A stretch of DNA of 64,000 bases from an uncultured Methanoregula sp. (GCF_963662735.1 NZ_OY759744.1:1220153-1284152); one strand, 5' to 3'. Counted from the stretch's first letter, positions 26,657-35,517 are shown. Numbers and translations are program-made. The notes: a model not told the origin generated them from the letters alone.

Positions 26657-27577
26657 ATGACTTCATATCAGAACACTTGTTTTGTTATCATGCCTTTTAG
26701 CAAAACTGCCAATCATCCTAAAGAATATTGGACAGCACATTTTGAAAAATTTTTATTGCCACATATTTCAAAAAAATTTCCAGAATTAGATGTTCGTAGA
26801 TCAGAACCTGTACGGGGAGACATTGTTGATCAAATAATTCATGATCTAACCCAAAGTAGGATCGTTATAGCCGATCTAACTGATGTCAATCCGAATGTTC
26901 TTTGGGAATTAGGTGTTCGTCAAAGTTTTAGCAATAGGACAATAACAATTGCCGAAGAAGGAATGGATTTACCATTTGATTTGGCAAGAAAAGGCACTTT
27001 GTTTTATGATATAAGTCATCATTCGTATAGTTCAGAAATTGAGCAATTCCTTTCCCGACTAAATAAAGCAATACAAGATTGTTTGGATAATCCAAATCGA
27101 CCAGATAGTCCAGTACTTGATGCTATACGTCGAGGAACTTTTTTTGAAATGATTACTAGGGAAGAAATAATCAGAAAATTAAATGCAATTATTTTTGAAC
27201 TAGATGACAATCTCCAATCTTTACATTCTATTTCTGCTACTATAGATTCAAATATCGAACTTCGAACAAAAATAGCTAAAAGTAACGACGAAAATCTTAT
27301 CAGTCAATTAAAATTTACAACGGCGCGATTAAGGATATCTGCAGTAGAAGGTTTAGTTGTTAATCAATATTTGACTCAAAATGAGTTATTTTATAAAAAA
27401 TGTAGCGATCTTTTAAATCACATGTTCGAAGTAAATCAACAATTAAATATTTGGGAAATGAGGCCAGAATCTACTGAAAAATGGATAAAATCGAATATTC
27501 AATCAGCTATTAGAGATAATGAAAATTTAAAAAAGGAATTTGAAAAACAGCAACAAATCCTCAAAGAATCTAGATAG
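26657..27577 (+). CDS. Putative TIR/nucleoside-deoxyribosyltransferase-like protein, likely acquired
   Basis: 306 aa. Residues 1-130 form a Rossmann-like domain with CFVIMPFSK at the first strand and VIADLTDVNPNVLWELGVRQ in the middle; this pair of motifs marks TIR-like and nucleoside 2-deoxyribosyltransferase-like domains common in prokaryotic immune and toxin genes. Residues about 170-306 are helical and charged (coiled coil). Codon use is strongly AT-biased (AAA, ATT, TTA), unlike every neighbour, a sign of transfer. No ribosome binding site is evident. Enzymatic activity (NAD+ or nucleotide cleavage) is inferred from family resemblance only. Confidence 0.65.
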   Translation: MTSYQNTCFVIMPFSKTANHPKEYWTAHFEKFLLPHISKKFPELDVRRSEPVRGDIVDQIIHDLTQSRIVIADLTDVNPNVLWELGVRQSFSNRTITIAEEGMDLPFDLARKGTLFYDISHHSYSSEIEQFLSRLNKAIQDCLDNPNRPDSPVLDAIRRGTFFEMITREEIIRKLNAIIFELDDNLQSLHSISATIDSNIELRTKIAKSNDENLISQLKFTTARLRISAVEGLVVNQYLTQNELFYKKCSDLLNHMFEVNQQLNIWEMRPESTEKWIKSNIQSAIRDNENLKKEFEKQQQILKESR

Positions 27578-27690
27578 TTTTTAGCCCAAGTGTCTGATGT
27601 ATCTTTTTAAATTAATTACAGTATACAGTGTGTTATTAAAAAAACACTTATAATCAGAAATTACTGATAACTTGAACTATTTTTGGGAAC

Positions 27691-27740
27691 GTCGAAAAAA
27701 AAAGGTTAATCCCCGGTTATTAGGGATCTAAATTAATTTG
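27691..27740 (-). terminator. mtr operon terminator and ~50-bp repeat copy C
   Basis: Read on the minus strand after the mtrH stop: ATCCC, a loop, then GGGAT, followed by TAACC and a run of nine or more T. This is a plausible terminator for the mtr operon. The same sequence is the third copy of the repeat at 26423 and 26511, and its start overlaps the last codons of mtrH. Confidence 0.55.
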
Positions 27741-28765
27741 AAGATTGGGTGGCTTGGCGCCTTGCACTCGATCCCGAGCTGGCGGGTTGCCTCAAGGACG
27801 GTGATGTCCGTGTAGGCCTGTGCCGTGATCATTGCTTCTACGTTCTCGATTGGTCCGTACATGATGAGGTCTGCACCGAGGGTGCTTGCAATCATGTTGC
27901 AGCCGATATCGGGTGCTGACCATGCTGCCTGCTTTATGCCTTCCATACCGCCGAGGTAGTGGTGGGACATCTGTTTCAGGAGCACATCCTTGCCCTCGTA
28001 TCCTGATGCGAGTACTGAGGGGGTCTTGCTCGTTCCCTTCCAGCGCTTGAGCCAGGTCCAGGAAACGGTCATGTTGTGGTATGCACCACCGGTCGGGTAG
28101 CCGTGGATTGCCTTGCAGGCAAGGATCTCACGGTACGAGCCACCGCTGCCGAGGCCGAGCGGGGTTGCTGCAGTGTCGAGGATCGGGCGCTTGATACCGC
28201 ATTCTTCTGCGATAGCGAGCATACCCTTTGCCTGACCTGCAACGCCACCTTCGGTGAGCACCTTCTCGCGGCCGGCAACGGACGGGTCGCCGGGGTTGAA
28301 TGCGAGAACGATAGCTGCATCGACGTCACTGTTTTTGAGTGCCTCGATGTTCTCCTGGGGGATTGAACCGTTGATCGAGTTGTAGATCGCACGGTGTGCA
28401 AGACCGACTTCGGTCACGTACTTGCAGGCGTGTGCAAGTGCCTTGGGTGCCGAGGAGTCCATAAGGAACGCGGTCTTGTTGTCGATTGAGTCGAACCAGC
28501 TGAAGTAGCTCTCGAAAGCTTCTCCGTATTCCGCAATGATCTGGATGAAGTGCGGAACACCGGTCATGTCCGAGAGGACCTGACAGCGGTTCCAAAGGGC
28601 TTCTGCCTTTGCCTTGTCGATTGTACCCTTGTGGTCGTCAAGCACGCATTCGTGCTTGTTGTAGAAAATCGAAGCACCAAGGACAGTCGGGTACTCGCCG
28701 GGCTGTCCGCCGATCATAGTGCCGTTGAAGTCCCAGACACTCTGTTCTTTTTCGAATCTGAACAT
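27728..28765 (-). CDS. mtrH: Tetrahydromethanopterin S-methyltransferase subunit H
   Basis: 345 aa. MtrH takes the methyl group from methyl-H4MPT and passes it to the cobalamin of MtrA. The TIM-barrel shows N-terminal MIGGQPGEYPTVLGASIFYN and VDAAIVLAFNPGDPSVAGRE, both typical. A GGAGGTGT site 8 bases before the ATG. Last gene of the operon; stop TAG overlaps the terminator repeat. Confidence 0.95.
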   Translation of the reverse strand: MFRFEKEQSVWDFNGTMIGGQPGEYPTVLGASIFYNKHECVLDDHKGTIDKAKAEALWNRCQVLSDMTGVPHFIQIIAEYGEAFESYFSWFDSIDNKTAFLMDSSAPKALAHACKYVTEVGLAHRAIYNSINGSIPQENIEALKNSDVDAAIVLAFNPGDPSVAGREKVLTEGGVAGQAKGMLAIAEECGIKRPILDTAATPLGLGSGGSYREILACKAIHGYPTGGAYHNMTVSWTWLKRWKGTSKTPSVLASGYEGKDVLLKQMSHHYLGGMEGIKQAAWSAPDIGCNMIASTLGADLIMYGPIENVEAMITAQAYTDITVLEATRQLGIECKAPSHPIFKLI

Positions 28766-28782
28766 ATTCTATTACACCTCCG

Positions 28783-29520
28783 TTATACCTGTGTCATCAA
28801 TTTCTGGAGAAGGAACAGCAGCATCACAAATACGGTTATACCTGCTACGAGGCCGTAAAGAATACCGATATCCCGTCCAATTTTTCTTCCAACACGCTGT
28901 GCGATTTCCGCATCCACGAACTCGATCTTCTTCTCGATCTTGTCGAGTCTCTTCTCGATTTCGAGGAACTGTGGGTTTGCGCTTGCAGCGCCAACTTCCT
29001 GCCCACCGGCAGCTTCCTTGACTTCAACGACAATAGCGTCGGCAGCGAACGCGCCCGGGTCACGGGCCTTGAGTTCGTTGATCTTCGCCTTGATAGCGTT
29101 GATGTCTTCGCTTTCCATGATGTTGACGACTTCAACCTGTTCCTGGAAGCGCTTGATAGCTGCATCGTTGAGGTTCTCGATGAAAGGAATAGCACCTTCA
29201 GCACCGACGACCCTACCTTCTTTGACACCGCCCTTGTGGAGGGCGACGAGGGTCTGGCCTGAGAGGTGACCTTTCACTTCGGTACCTACGAGCAGGATGA
29301 ACCGGATGTTGGGGTTGGCGATGACGTTGGCGATAACCTTCTCAAGACCGAGGTTCTCGGTCTTGCAGGAACCGCAGAGTGCCGCGCCTGCATCACAGAT
29401 GCCCTGTTCATCGAGGTGTGAACCCATGGTGACAACAGCGACTGGGCTGTTAGCGTCACCTGAGTGGAAGTCTCCCTTGACGAGCGGCCATCCACTTGCT
29501 GGTGATTTCTTGTCTGCCAT
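28783..29520 (-). CDS. MtrA-MtrG fusion: second corrinoid domain joined to Mtr subunit G
   Basis: 245 aa from the ATG at 29520 (GAGGTGA upstream). Residues 1 to about 171 equal the cytoplasmic corrinoid-binding domain of the adjacent MtrA, including His85 in [14 protein letters not shown], the equivalent of the lower cobalt ligand. The last ~70 residues are Mtr[21 protein letters not shown], then [20 protein letters not shown] as the membrane helix. The gene holds the MtrG place between mtrF and mtrH. The MtrA part matches mtrA over about 515 bp with only a few base differences, implying recent duplication or gene conversion. It could add a second methyl-carrying corrinoid arm to the complex. 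Confidence 0.9.
   Translation of the reverse strand: MADKKSPASGWPLVKGDFHSGDANSPVAVVTMGSHLDEQGICDAGAALCGSCKTENLGLEKVIANVIANPNIRFILLVGTEVKGHLSGQTLVALHKGGVKEGRVVGAEGAIPFIENLNDAAIKRFQEQVEVVNIMESEDINAIKAKINELKARDPGAFAADAIVVEVKEAAGGQEVGAASANPQFLEIEKRLDKIEKKIEFVDAEIAQRVGRKIGRDIGILYGLVAGITVFVMLLFLLQKLMTQV
29006..29520 (-). repeat. Near-identical duplicate of mtrA coding DNA (copy 1, inside MtrA-MtrG)
   Basis: This 515-bp stretch equals 29948-30462 at an offset of 942 bp. Differences seen by eye are few: around 29012 (GCTTCC versus GCCTCC), 29025 (aatAgcg versus aatGgcg) and 29472 (tcTccc versus tcCccc). Confidence 0.88.
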
Positions 29521-29530
29521 CTTGTTCACC

Positions 29531-29734
29531 TCATCCTACCAGTAATGCCGGCAGCACGATCATGATCAGTGCGAGGAGCAGGCCGGCCACGAAGCCGACT
29601 AACCCTGTTGCAGTGACTGCCGAGTCAATCTTGTTGGTCCTTGCAAGGATCTGTGACTTGTAGCGGATGTTCTCCACCATGTTGTCGATAGCCACCATCC
29701 TGACAGGTCCTGTTGATTTTGCGTCTTCAGCCAT
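29531..29734 (-). CDS. mtrF: Tetrahydromethanopterin S-methyltransferase subunit F
   Basis: 67 aa from the ATG at 29734. GGGGTGA precedes it; an in-frame GTG nine bases upstream is part of that site. The N-terminal [20 protein letters not shown] and the single C-terminal membrane helix ([20 protein letters not shown]) are those of MtrF, a homologue of the MtrA C-terminal part. Between mtrA and the fusion gene. Confidence 0.9.
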   Translation of the reverse strand: MAEDAKSTGPVRMVAIDNMVENIRYKSQILARTNKIDSAVTATGLVGFVAGLLLALIMIVLPALLVG

Positions 29735-29739
29735 CTTTT

Positions 29740-30462
29740 TCACCCCAGCATTAAGAATCCGACCAGGGCAAACGAGATGATCAGACCGATCATCAGGCCT
29801 TCGATCTTACCTGCATAGACCCCGGCGGCGAACTTGTCCCGGTACCCGATATCTGTAACCATCTTCTCGATGATTTTCATACGGGCCGTGATAAGTGCCA
29901 TTTCACCGGACAGCGGGCGTGCTTCTCCGGTTGCCTCTTCTGCGCCACCGGCCGCCTCCTTGACTTCAACGACAATGGCGTCGGCAGCGAACGCGCCCGG
30001 GTCACGGGCCTTGAGTTCGTTGATCTTCGCCTTGATAGCGTTGATGTCTTCGCTTTCCATGATGTTGACGACTTCAACCTGTTCCTGGAAGCGCTTGATA
30101 GCTGCATCGTTGAGGTTCTCGATGAAAGGAATAGCACCTTCAGCACCGACGACCCTACCTTCTTTGACACCGCCCTTGTGGAGGGCGACGAGGGTCTGGC
30201 CTGAGAGGTGACCTTTCACTTCGGTACCTACGAGCAGGATGAACCGGATGTTGGGGTTGGCGATGACGTTGGCGATAACCTTCTCAAGACCGAGGTTCTC
30301 GGTCTTGCAGGAACCGCAGAGTGCCGCGCCTGCATCACAGATGCCCTGTTCATCGAGGTGTGAACCCATGGTGACAACAGCGACTGGGCTGTTAGCGTCA
30401 CCTGAGTGGAAGTCCCCCTTGACGAGCGGCCATCCACTTGCTGGTGATTTCTTGTCTGCCAT
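29740..30462 (-). CDS. mtrA: Tetrahydromethanopterin S-methyltransferase subunit A
   Basis: 240 aa. Corrinoid-carrying subunit: residues 1-171 bind a B12 derivative (His85 as likely axial ligand), and the C-terminal helix anchors it ([19 protein letters not shown]). It shuttles the methyl group from MtrH to coenzyme M at the membrane. Standard length and place after mtrB. Its first 515 bp are duplicated in the next-but-one gene. Confidence 0.95.
   Translation of the reverse strand: MADKKSPASGWPLVKGDFHSGDANSPVAVVTMGSHLDEQGICDAGAALCGSCKTENLGLEKVIANVIANPNIRFILLVGTEVKGHLSGQTLVALHKGGVKEGRVVGAEGAIPFIENLNDAAIKRFQEQVEVVNIMESEDINAIKAKINELKARDPGAFAADAIVVEVKEAAGGAEEATGEARPLSGEMALITARMKIIEKMVTDIGYRDKFAAGVYAGKIEGLMIGLIISFALVGFLMLG
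29948..30462 (-). repeat. Near-identical duplicate of mtrA coding DNA (copy 2, in mtrA)
   Basis: Partner of 29006-29520. The identity ends abruptly at the codon for Gly in KEAAGG, where mtrA continues with its own linker and the other gene passes into MtrG. Confidence 0.88.
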
Positions 30463-30463
30463 G

Positions 30464-30757
30464 TTAGTGCACCTTGATCAGCTGGAATGCAATGACTCCT
30501 GCAATGAGTAGTCCGACAGCAATCCCGTACCAGAACGAGTTGATGCTGGCACCGATCGCAAGGCCGTTCTCCCTGTTGGGGAACGATGCGAGCAGGTTGC
30601 CTTCTCCTGAGAGCATGTTGACGAGATCGTCGCTGGTTGCCTCAAGGATTGCTACCTTCTCGATGACGGGTGAGAGCGATTCCCCTGCGGTAGTAATGAT
30701 ACCGTTTACGGGGTCAGCCACAAGGCCGAACTCGGGGAGTACCTGAATGTATGCCAT
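30464..30757 (-). CDS. mtrB: Tetrahydromethanopterin S-methyltransferase subunit B
   Basis: 97 aa from the ATG at 30757, giving [20 protein letters not shown], the conserved MtrB opening. One C-terminal membrane helix ([20 protein letters not shown]). Longer in-frame starts would run into mtrC. One base separates it from mtrC and from mtrA. Confidence 0.93.
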   Translation of the reverse strand: MAYIQVLPEFGLVADPVNGIITTAGESLSPVIEKVAILEATSDDLVNMLSGEGNLLASFPNRENGLAIGASINSFWYGIAVGLLIAGVIAFQLIKVH

Positions 30758-30758
30758 T

Positions 30759-31607
30759 TCAGTGTCCCTCCACGTCCGGAATCGGCTTTGAGTCAAGCCA
30801 GGCTGCTGCATCGCGCTTCGAGAGCACCATGTACTGCTGGTACGTGTAGAACCAGCCGATGATGGCAATGACGAGCGAGACGATCGCTGAACCGGTGCTT
30901 ATGAAAGCAAAGGACATGACTGCTGCAACGAGCATCGAGAGGAACCCGCATTCTGCGGTAAGTACGAGCATGCGGTCCTGTTTCCAGCCGGGTCCAAGGG
31001 TTGCGTTGAACGGGTGCTGGATTGCGATTGCTCCGAGCAGGAATGCAACGGCAATCAGGCATCCACCGAGGAACGAGTTCTGGTGGGTCAGGAGGGTCAT
31101 ACCCATAACGGAGATTTTGCTCGTGGTCAGGCCGGCGAAGGTAAACCCGCCGGTGATGAGTGCGGCAAATCCCATGAGGGAGAGTGCACCGACAACTGCC
31201 ATCTCGGTGAGTGCCTGGACCATTGCCGGGATCTTCATGTTCAGGATGTTGTTGGAAACATACCCGAGGATGAACCCGATAACGGCTGCAAGTACGAGTG
31301 CTACGATGGGGGCCAGGATGCCGAACTTGGTTGCAAGCAGCATGGCCATGACACCGGAGCCGAATGCAATCATACCTGCGGACGGGACACCTGTTCCGAT
31401 ACCGTAGCTGCAGAGCACCTTGATGGTGTGGCTACCCCAGATCAATGCAGCGATCACCGCGAGTCCACCGAAGAATGAGAACATCTCGGTGTTGGTGAGT
31501 ACATTGAGGTACGTCAGGTAGAGGCACACGATGGTGCTAACGAGGCCCGCGATCATGATTTTATTGTGCGGAACGCCTCCTTCAATTACTTCAACTTTTA
31601 CTGACAT
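30759..31607 (-). CDS. mtrC: Tetrahydromethanopterin S-methyltransferase subunit C
   Basis: 282 aa integral membrane subunit with eight or so hydrophobic segments, e.g. IMIAGLVSTIVCLYLTYLNV and MAMLLATKFGILAPIVALVL. With MtrD and MtrE it forms the membrane core that couples methyl transfer to sodium export. Normal operon position. Confidence 0.95.
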   Translation of the reverse strand: MSVKVEVIEGGVPHNKIMIAGLVSTIVCLYLTYLNVLTNTEMFSFFGGLAVIAALIWGSHTIKVLCSYGIGTGVPSAGMIAFGSGVMAMLLATKFGILAPIVALVLAAVIGFILGYVSNNILNMKIPAMVQALTEMAVVGALSLMGFAALITGGFTFAGLTTSKISVMGMTLLTHQNSFLGGCLIAVAFLLGAIAIQHPFNATLGPGWKQDRMLVLTAECGFLSMLVAAVMSFAFISTGSAIVSLVIAIIGWFYTYQQYMVLSKRDAAAWLDSKPIPDVEGH

Positions 31608-31617
31608 CTTCTACACC

Positions 31618-32457
31618 TCATAGTACGACGATCAGGATCGCTACGAGTCCACAGAGTGCTGATGCAACTGCGGATGCAACGATTGACCGTGGCCAGCGCT
31701 TGAATTTCGGGTCGTGGGGTCCTTCGATGGTTCCCGTGATGTTGTATGCGGTAAGCACTGCATTCACGAGGAAGAGACCAACAGCGAACATACCTGCAAC
31801 AGAGACTGCGATCGGCATGACCTGGGCAGGGGTGATCTGCATGACTGCCGGGAGCGTGGCCTGGTAAAGGTTGAGCAGCTCGACATAGATGAGAGTACCT
31901 CCGGCACCGCCGAGAATACCGCCGATCACGCCACCAACGAATGAGACGAAGGGGAGGCCGTGACCCTCAGTACCCTGGGATTTGTATTCTGCCTGCGAGT
32001 CTCCGGTGATGGGGTCTTTTGCGACCTTACCAGAGGCTGCGGGAATACCCATGCCAAAGACGTAGACGAAGTTCACCATCATACAGGTGATTGCCATCAT
32101 CAGTCCGCCACCGATACCGCCGGAGACGACTACGACAATCAGGCTCTGTCCTGCTGCTGCTGCCCATGCGCCTCCGAAGAGACCTGCAAGGCCGGCACCA
32201 GCTGCGAGCATTGCGACACCTGTCGCGATACCGGGGGCTTGTCCCATTGCTGCGGGTGCACCGCCGACCGGTACGAAGTGGGTGCCGAAGCCGATCAGGA
32301 TACCGCCGATGACGATACCGATGAGGGCCATGAAGCCTACGCCTGGTGATACATAGAATGCAATCCCGAGAAGGATCACGAGCATGACAACACCGATCGC
32401 CATTGCGGTCGGGTTCATTGCGCCGCCCGCTGCGGGCTTTGCTGCTACTGCGCTCAT
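31618..32457 (-). CDS. mtrD: Tetrahydromethanopterin S-methyltransferase subunit D
   Basis: 279 aa multi-pass membrane subunit of the sodium-pumping core. Conserved GTHFVPVGGAPAAMGQAPGI and HGLPFVSFVGGVIGGILGGA are family landmarks. Its ATG overlaps the mtrE stop by 4 bases. Confidence 0.95.
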   Translation of the reverse strand: MSAVAAKPAAGGAMNPTAMAIGVVMLVILLGIAFYVSPGVGFMALIGIVIGGILIGFGTHFVPVGGAPAAMGQAPGIATGVAMLAAGAGLAGLFGGAWAAAAGQSLIVVVVSGGIGGGLMMAITCMMVNFVYVFGMGIPAASGKVAKDPITGDSQAEYKSQGTEGHGLPFVSFVGGVIGGILGGAGGTLIYVELLNLYQATLPAVMQITPAQVMPIAVSVAGMFAVGLFLVNAVLTAYNITGTIEGPHDPKFKRWPRSIVASAVASALCGLVAILIVVL

Positions 32458-33353
32458 GCTTCGGCCTCCTTGGCTGCCGTGTAGGGTCCGTAGTTCTTGC
32501 GTGCCCAGACCTCGATATACCGGTCAACGACCGTGAAGATGAGGATTATGAGTATGCCGACGATGATTGCACCCCAGCCGGCGGAAACCTTCTCGAAGAG
32601 AACGGTACGCCAGAGTTCGAGGAAGACAATCAGGCCAAAACAGATACCTGACGCCGAGCCACCGATCTTTGCGGTGAACCAGCCGTTGTCGATTGAGTTC
32701 CTTTCGCCTGCTTCTGCGTAGCGGACGATGTTACCCGATGCGGAGATTGGGACACCTGCACCGAACTTCTGGTTCTGGTACTGGCGTTCTTTTCCGTAGT
32801 ACGGGTTGCCTGTTGCGGATCCTGCTGCACCGAGTGCGATACCCCAGATAAGTCCGAGCAGCGGCAGCGGGAACGGGTGTCCCAGTGCGACGTTGATCAG
32901 GTAACAGAGTGTCACGGTACAGAAAATCGCGATAAAGGCATGTGCCATGGTAACCGTCGTCATGGACTTAAGGATGTCCACGTAGACCGGCTGCCCGAAC
33001 TTGGACAGACTTGCGGTTCTGCCAAGATATGCAGTTGTTGCATAGACGCCCTGCACAAAGACTGCGAGTATACAGCCGAGGACGATTGCCAGGACCGCGT
33101 TCATCTGCATGGCCATAAATGCCCATGCAAGACCTGCGCCCAGCGCACACCATAAGCCATATGCCGGTGGTTCTCCAGCGACCGCCTTGTTGAAGATGCG
33201 GTGAAGGAATCCCATTTGCGGTGCGAGCTGAACCTGTGAGTTCGGGTCACCCTGGGACCCGATGTTGGATTCAGTATCTTCCGCTGAACCGGCTACAGTG
33301 GCAAGAGCTCCTGTCAATGCAGTAATTCCAATGCCAAATACAATATGTTCCAT
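32454..33353 (-). CDS. mtrE: Tetrahydromethanopterin S-methyltransferase subunit E
   Basis: 299 aa, first gene of the mtr operon, membrane subunit proposed to form the sodium channel with MtrC and MtrD. It shows the MtrE signature SNIGSQGDPNSQVQLAPQMG near residue 30 and at least six hydrophobic helices. A strong GGGAGGAGG ribosome binding site precedes the ATG. Confidence 0.95.
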   Translation of the reverse strand: MEHIVFGIGITALTGALATVAGSAEDTESNIGSQGDPNSQVQLAPQMGFLHRIFNKAVAGEPPAYGLWCALGAGLAWAFMAMQMNAVLAIVLGCILAVFVQGVYATTAYLGRTASLSKFGQPVYVDILKSMTTVTMAHAFIAIFCTVTLCYLINVALGHPFPLPLLGLIWGIALGAAGSATGNPYYGKERQYQNQKFGAGVPISASGNIVRYAEAGERNSIDNGWFTAKIGGSASGICFGLIVFLELWRTVLFEKVSAGWGAIIVGILIILIFTVVDRYIEVWARKNYGPYTAAKEAEA

Positions 33354-33368
33354 TTAGCCTCCTCCCTG

Positions 33369-33521
33369 CGTGCGAATGCACGAGAGTATTCAAAATGCAA
33401 TGCCACGCACATCGAGTAGATACTCTTTGTGGTTAGTGTAAATTTGATCAGATCTTGATTAAAAGGTTTCGAATTTATTTCGCCGAAATCGCACTATAAA
33501 AAGCCCGAATTAATATTCGGG
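33369..33521 (-). promoter_or_regulatory. mtr operon promoter and leader
   Basis: On the minus strand a TATA element CTTTTTATAG (plus about 33494-33503) is preceded directly by a perfect inverted repeat CCCGAAT-TAAT-ATTCGGG (33504-33521) at the BRE position. The leader carries a second hairpin, CGTGC-GAAT-GCACG (33369-33382), just upstream of the mtrE ribosome binding site. An AT-rich GAAATAAATTCG near 33470-33481 is an alternative TATA. Confidence 0.5.
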
Positions 33522-33646
33522 GTCTGATTCAGGATTATTCACTCATCTGCATTTGTGTTAATGAAAATTAAGTTGTGTTGAGATCAACCTGCCCTGCGTT
33601 GAGGGTTCCTGCATCGTCGGGAAACGGTCCGGATTGTCCCGGCGCT

Positions 33647-34465
33647 TCATAGCTTTTCCGGAGGCCGGCCGGCCAGGTGCTGTTCGATCCGGTCGAGCCG
33701 CTCATGCAGCTCCTTATTCTGCTGTGCCTGCTGCTGCAGGGAATCCTGGATCGCAGCAAGGCCGGCACCTGCGGTTCCCTCCTTGCCGCCCGGCCCGGTC
33801 ACTTCGTCCGGTGCCAGGAGTTTGTTGGCGATGAACCCGGCGAGCGTGCCGAACAGTCCCACGCCCATGGTCATGACTATGACCCCGACAAGCCTTCCCG
33901 CTGTGGTAACCGGGTAGCGGTCGCCATAGCCCACGGTCGTGATGGTGACGTACACCCACCACATGGCATCGGAGGCGGTCTGGATATTGGCATTGGGAGC
34001 CGAACGTTCGGCCATCAGGACGAGGAATGCACCGCTCTCGATGACGACCAGCACGCAGAAGATGACGATGTAGAGGACGCTCTCGGCCCGGTGCTTTTTG
34101 AGCTGCCCGAAGATGTTCCGGGCGCCGTACTTGTTCAGGAGGCGGTAGGCTTTGAAGATCCGGAAGAGCCGGAGGATCCGGAGGGCGGGGATGCTTGCCA
34201 GGAGGTCGGCCCATCCCCAGTCGCGGAAGAAGTAGTAGTTTCGTGAACCGGCGGTTTTGAGCCGGTAGAGGAAATCGCCGAGGAAGATTACCGTTAAGAA
34301 GAAGTTGATGACCTGGATGACGTTGATGGCGTCCGGGTCGATGCCGGGGATCCAGGTGATGACGAGATTAAATACGGAGAGGAGCGAGACGAGGAGGATG
34401 AAGATCTCGTAACCGGGATCTTTCAAGTCCTGCATATCGAGGTTCGAGCGGGTCTTCGTGTCCAT
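33647..34465 (-). CDS. Voltage-gated-type potassium channel subunit
   Basis: 272 aa, six-helix channel. Residues about 20-150 are the S1-S4 sensor-like part; RILRLFRIFKAYRLL (96-110) resembles S4 with spaced arginines. The selectivity filter TTVGYGD is at 176-182, followed by the pore-lining helix. Residues 235-265 form a short coiled coil (QQAQQNKELHERLDRIEQHL) likely to hold the tetramer. Monocistronic, flanked by long intergenic DNA. Confidence 0.9.
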   Translation of the reverse strand: MDTKTRSNLDMQDLKDPGYEIFILLVSLLSVFNLVITWIPGIDPDAINVIQVINFFLTVIFLGDFLYRLKTAGSRNYYFFRDWGWADLLASIPALRILRLFRIFKAYRLLNKYGARNIFGQLKKHRAESVLYIVIFCVLVVIESGAFLVLMAERSAPNANIQTASDAMWWVYVTITTVGYGDRYPVTTAGRLVGVIVMTMGVGLFGTLAGFIANKLLAPDEVTGPGGKEGTAGAGLAAIQDSLQQQAQQNKELHERLDRIEQHLAGRPPEKL

Positions 34466-35517
34466 GGGGGCATTCTCCCGGTTGGTACCGGTATTCCGGC
34501 GCCGGACGTAAAAAAGGGGGCGGATCCGGATCGGTGCCTGCAGGAATCATCCGCCGGTGCGGAGAAGACGGTGTTACAATGCCCCGAGATGGTATTGCCT
34601 GTAAATTATTACGTGGACAAAAATGTTGAATCCGTGAAAATCTGATTTTTATTTCCGAATGTTTCAACGCATTTTCATTTGCAGGTTCCTTGGGGTAATT
34701 GGGAAAATGTGGATTTTAAGGTTGTCTATGGTGAGGAAACCATCTCTGAAATGAAATGGATACGAGAATATTTGTCGAATCTTATTTAAGTCTCTCATCT
34801 GTGATTGAAGAATCAGATACAATGGTAAATGGTGATGATTTTCACGTATTCACCAAATTAAAATATCCAACCCGGTTTATCCGATGTTGATCTCATCCGA
34901 TTTTTCCCTTTCCCTTTCGGGCAGTAAATTTTTTCGAATTATCAGGATTTTCCGTCAATGGATTGAAACTATCGTCGACGTTTGGGAGATTATCGAATTA
35001 CCTGCATCTTATCCCCCTAATCCTATGACGAAAAAAATAATTAGGAATTGTTTTTTCAAGATTAATCCAATTTTCTCCGATATCTAAATATTTTAAAAGA
35101 GAATTCGATCCTGCCCGAAAATGTGCAATGGTACCTATCCCCCCCTACCCCCCACCCCCTTTTTCCCAATTTCCGGCCACTGAATCCCCCTCATTTCCCT
35201 GTTCCCCGCCGGTAAACCGTCCATAACCGCACGTGCCAGACCCCCCTACCCCCCAGTCGCTTCGATCGCGGAGGGGGGGTGTCACCCCCCACTCAGAAAA
35301 ATGAGACGGGGTGGGTGACCCCCCCCTCCACCCTCCTCAAATGTGGGAACCTGCCCGGCTTTTGCCCGGTACGGATTGTCGAATCATGGTGTATCTCTGA
35401 TGATAATACGGGTTTTTCCTACCCACTCATAATTGAGTAGTATCAGGATTTTTCCGTTCGTGGGGAGGGGGGGTAGGCCCCTTGGTTCCGGTTCCTCCCT
35501 GCCAAAAAAGCCGGCCG
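34466..35517. other. Long intergenic region with AT-rich part and G/C-tract hairpin
   Basis: About 1 kb without a credible gene. 34600-35100 is AT-rich and could be a gene remnant, but nothing is recognisable. 35130-35340 has repeated C tracts (CCCCCCTACCCCCC at about 35139-35153 and 35240-35253) and a long G/C hairpin (separate entry). A small hairpin ACTCA-TAAT-TGAGT lies at 35425-35438, and GCC-AAAAAA-GCCGGC near 35501-35516 may end the CcdA-like gene. Confidence 0.5.
35270..35329. repeat. Long imperfect G7/C8 inverted repeat
   Basis: A 60-base hairpin: GGAGGGGGGG at 35270-35279 pairs with CCCCCCC(C)TCC at 35319-35329, TCACCC with GGGTGA inside, and CTCA with TGAG around an A-rich loop near 35297-35301. 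One strand has several G tracts and could fold into a quadruplex. Confidence 0.6.

Noticed and set aside
26423..27740. CRISPR array from the flanking repeats
   Set aside because: Only three degenerate copies, unequal spacing (about 88 and 1180 bases), and no cas genes in the window.
34884..35087. 67-codon frame in the AT-rich gap
   Set aside because: No ribosome binding site, no similarity I recognise, and AT-rich composition makes chance open frames likely; at most a gene remnant.
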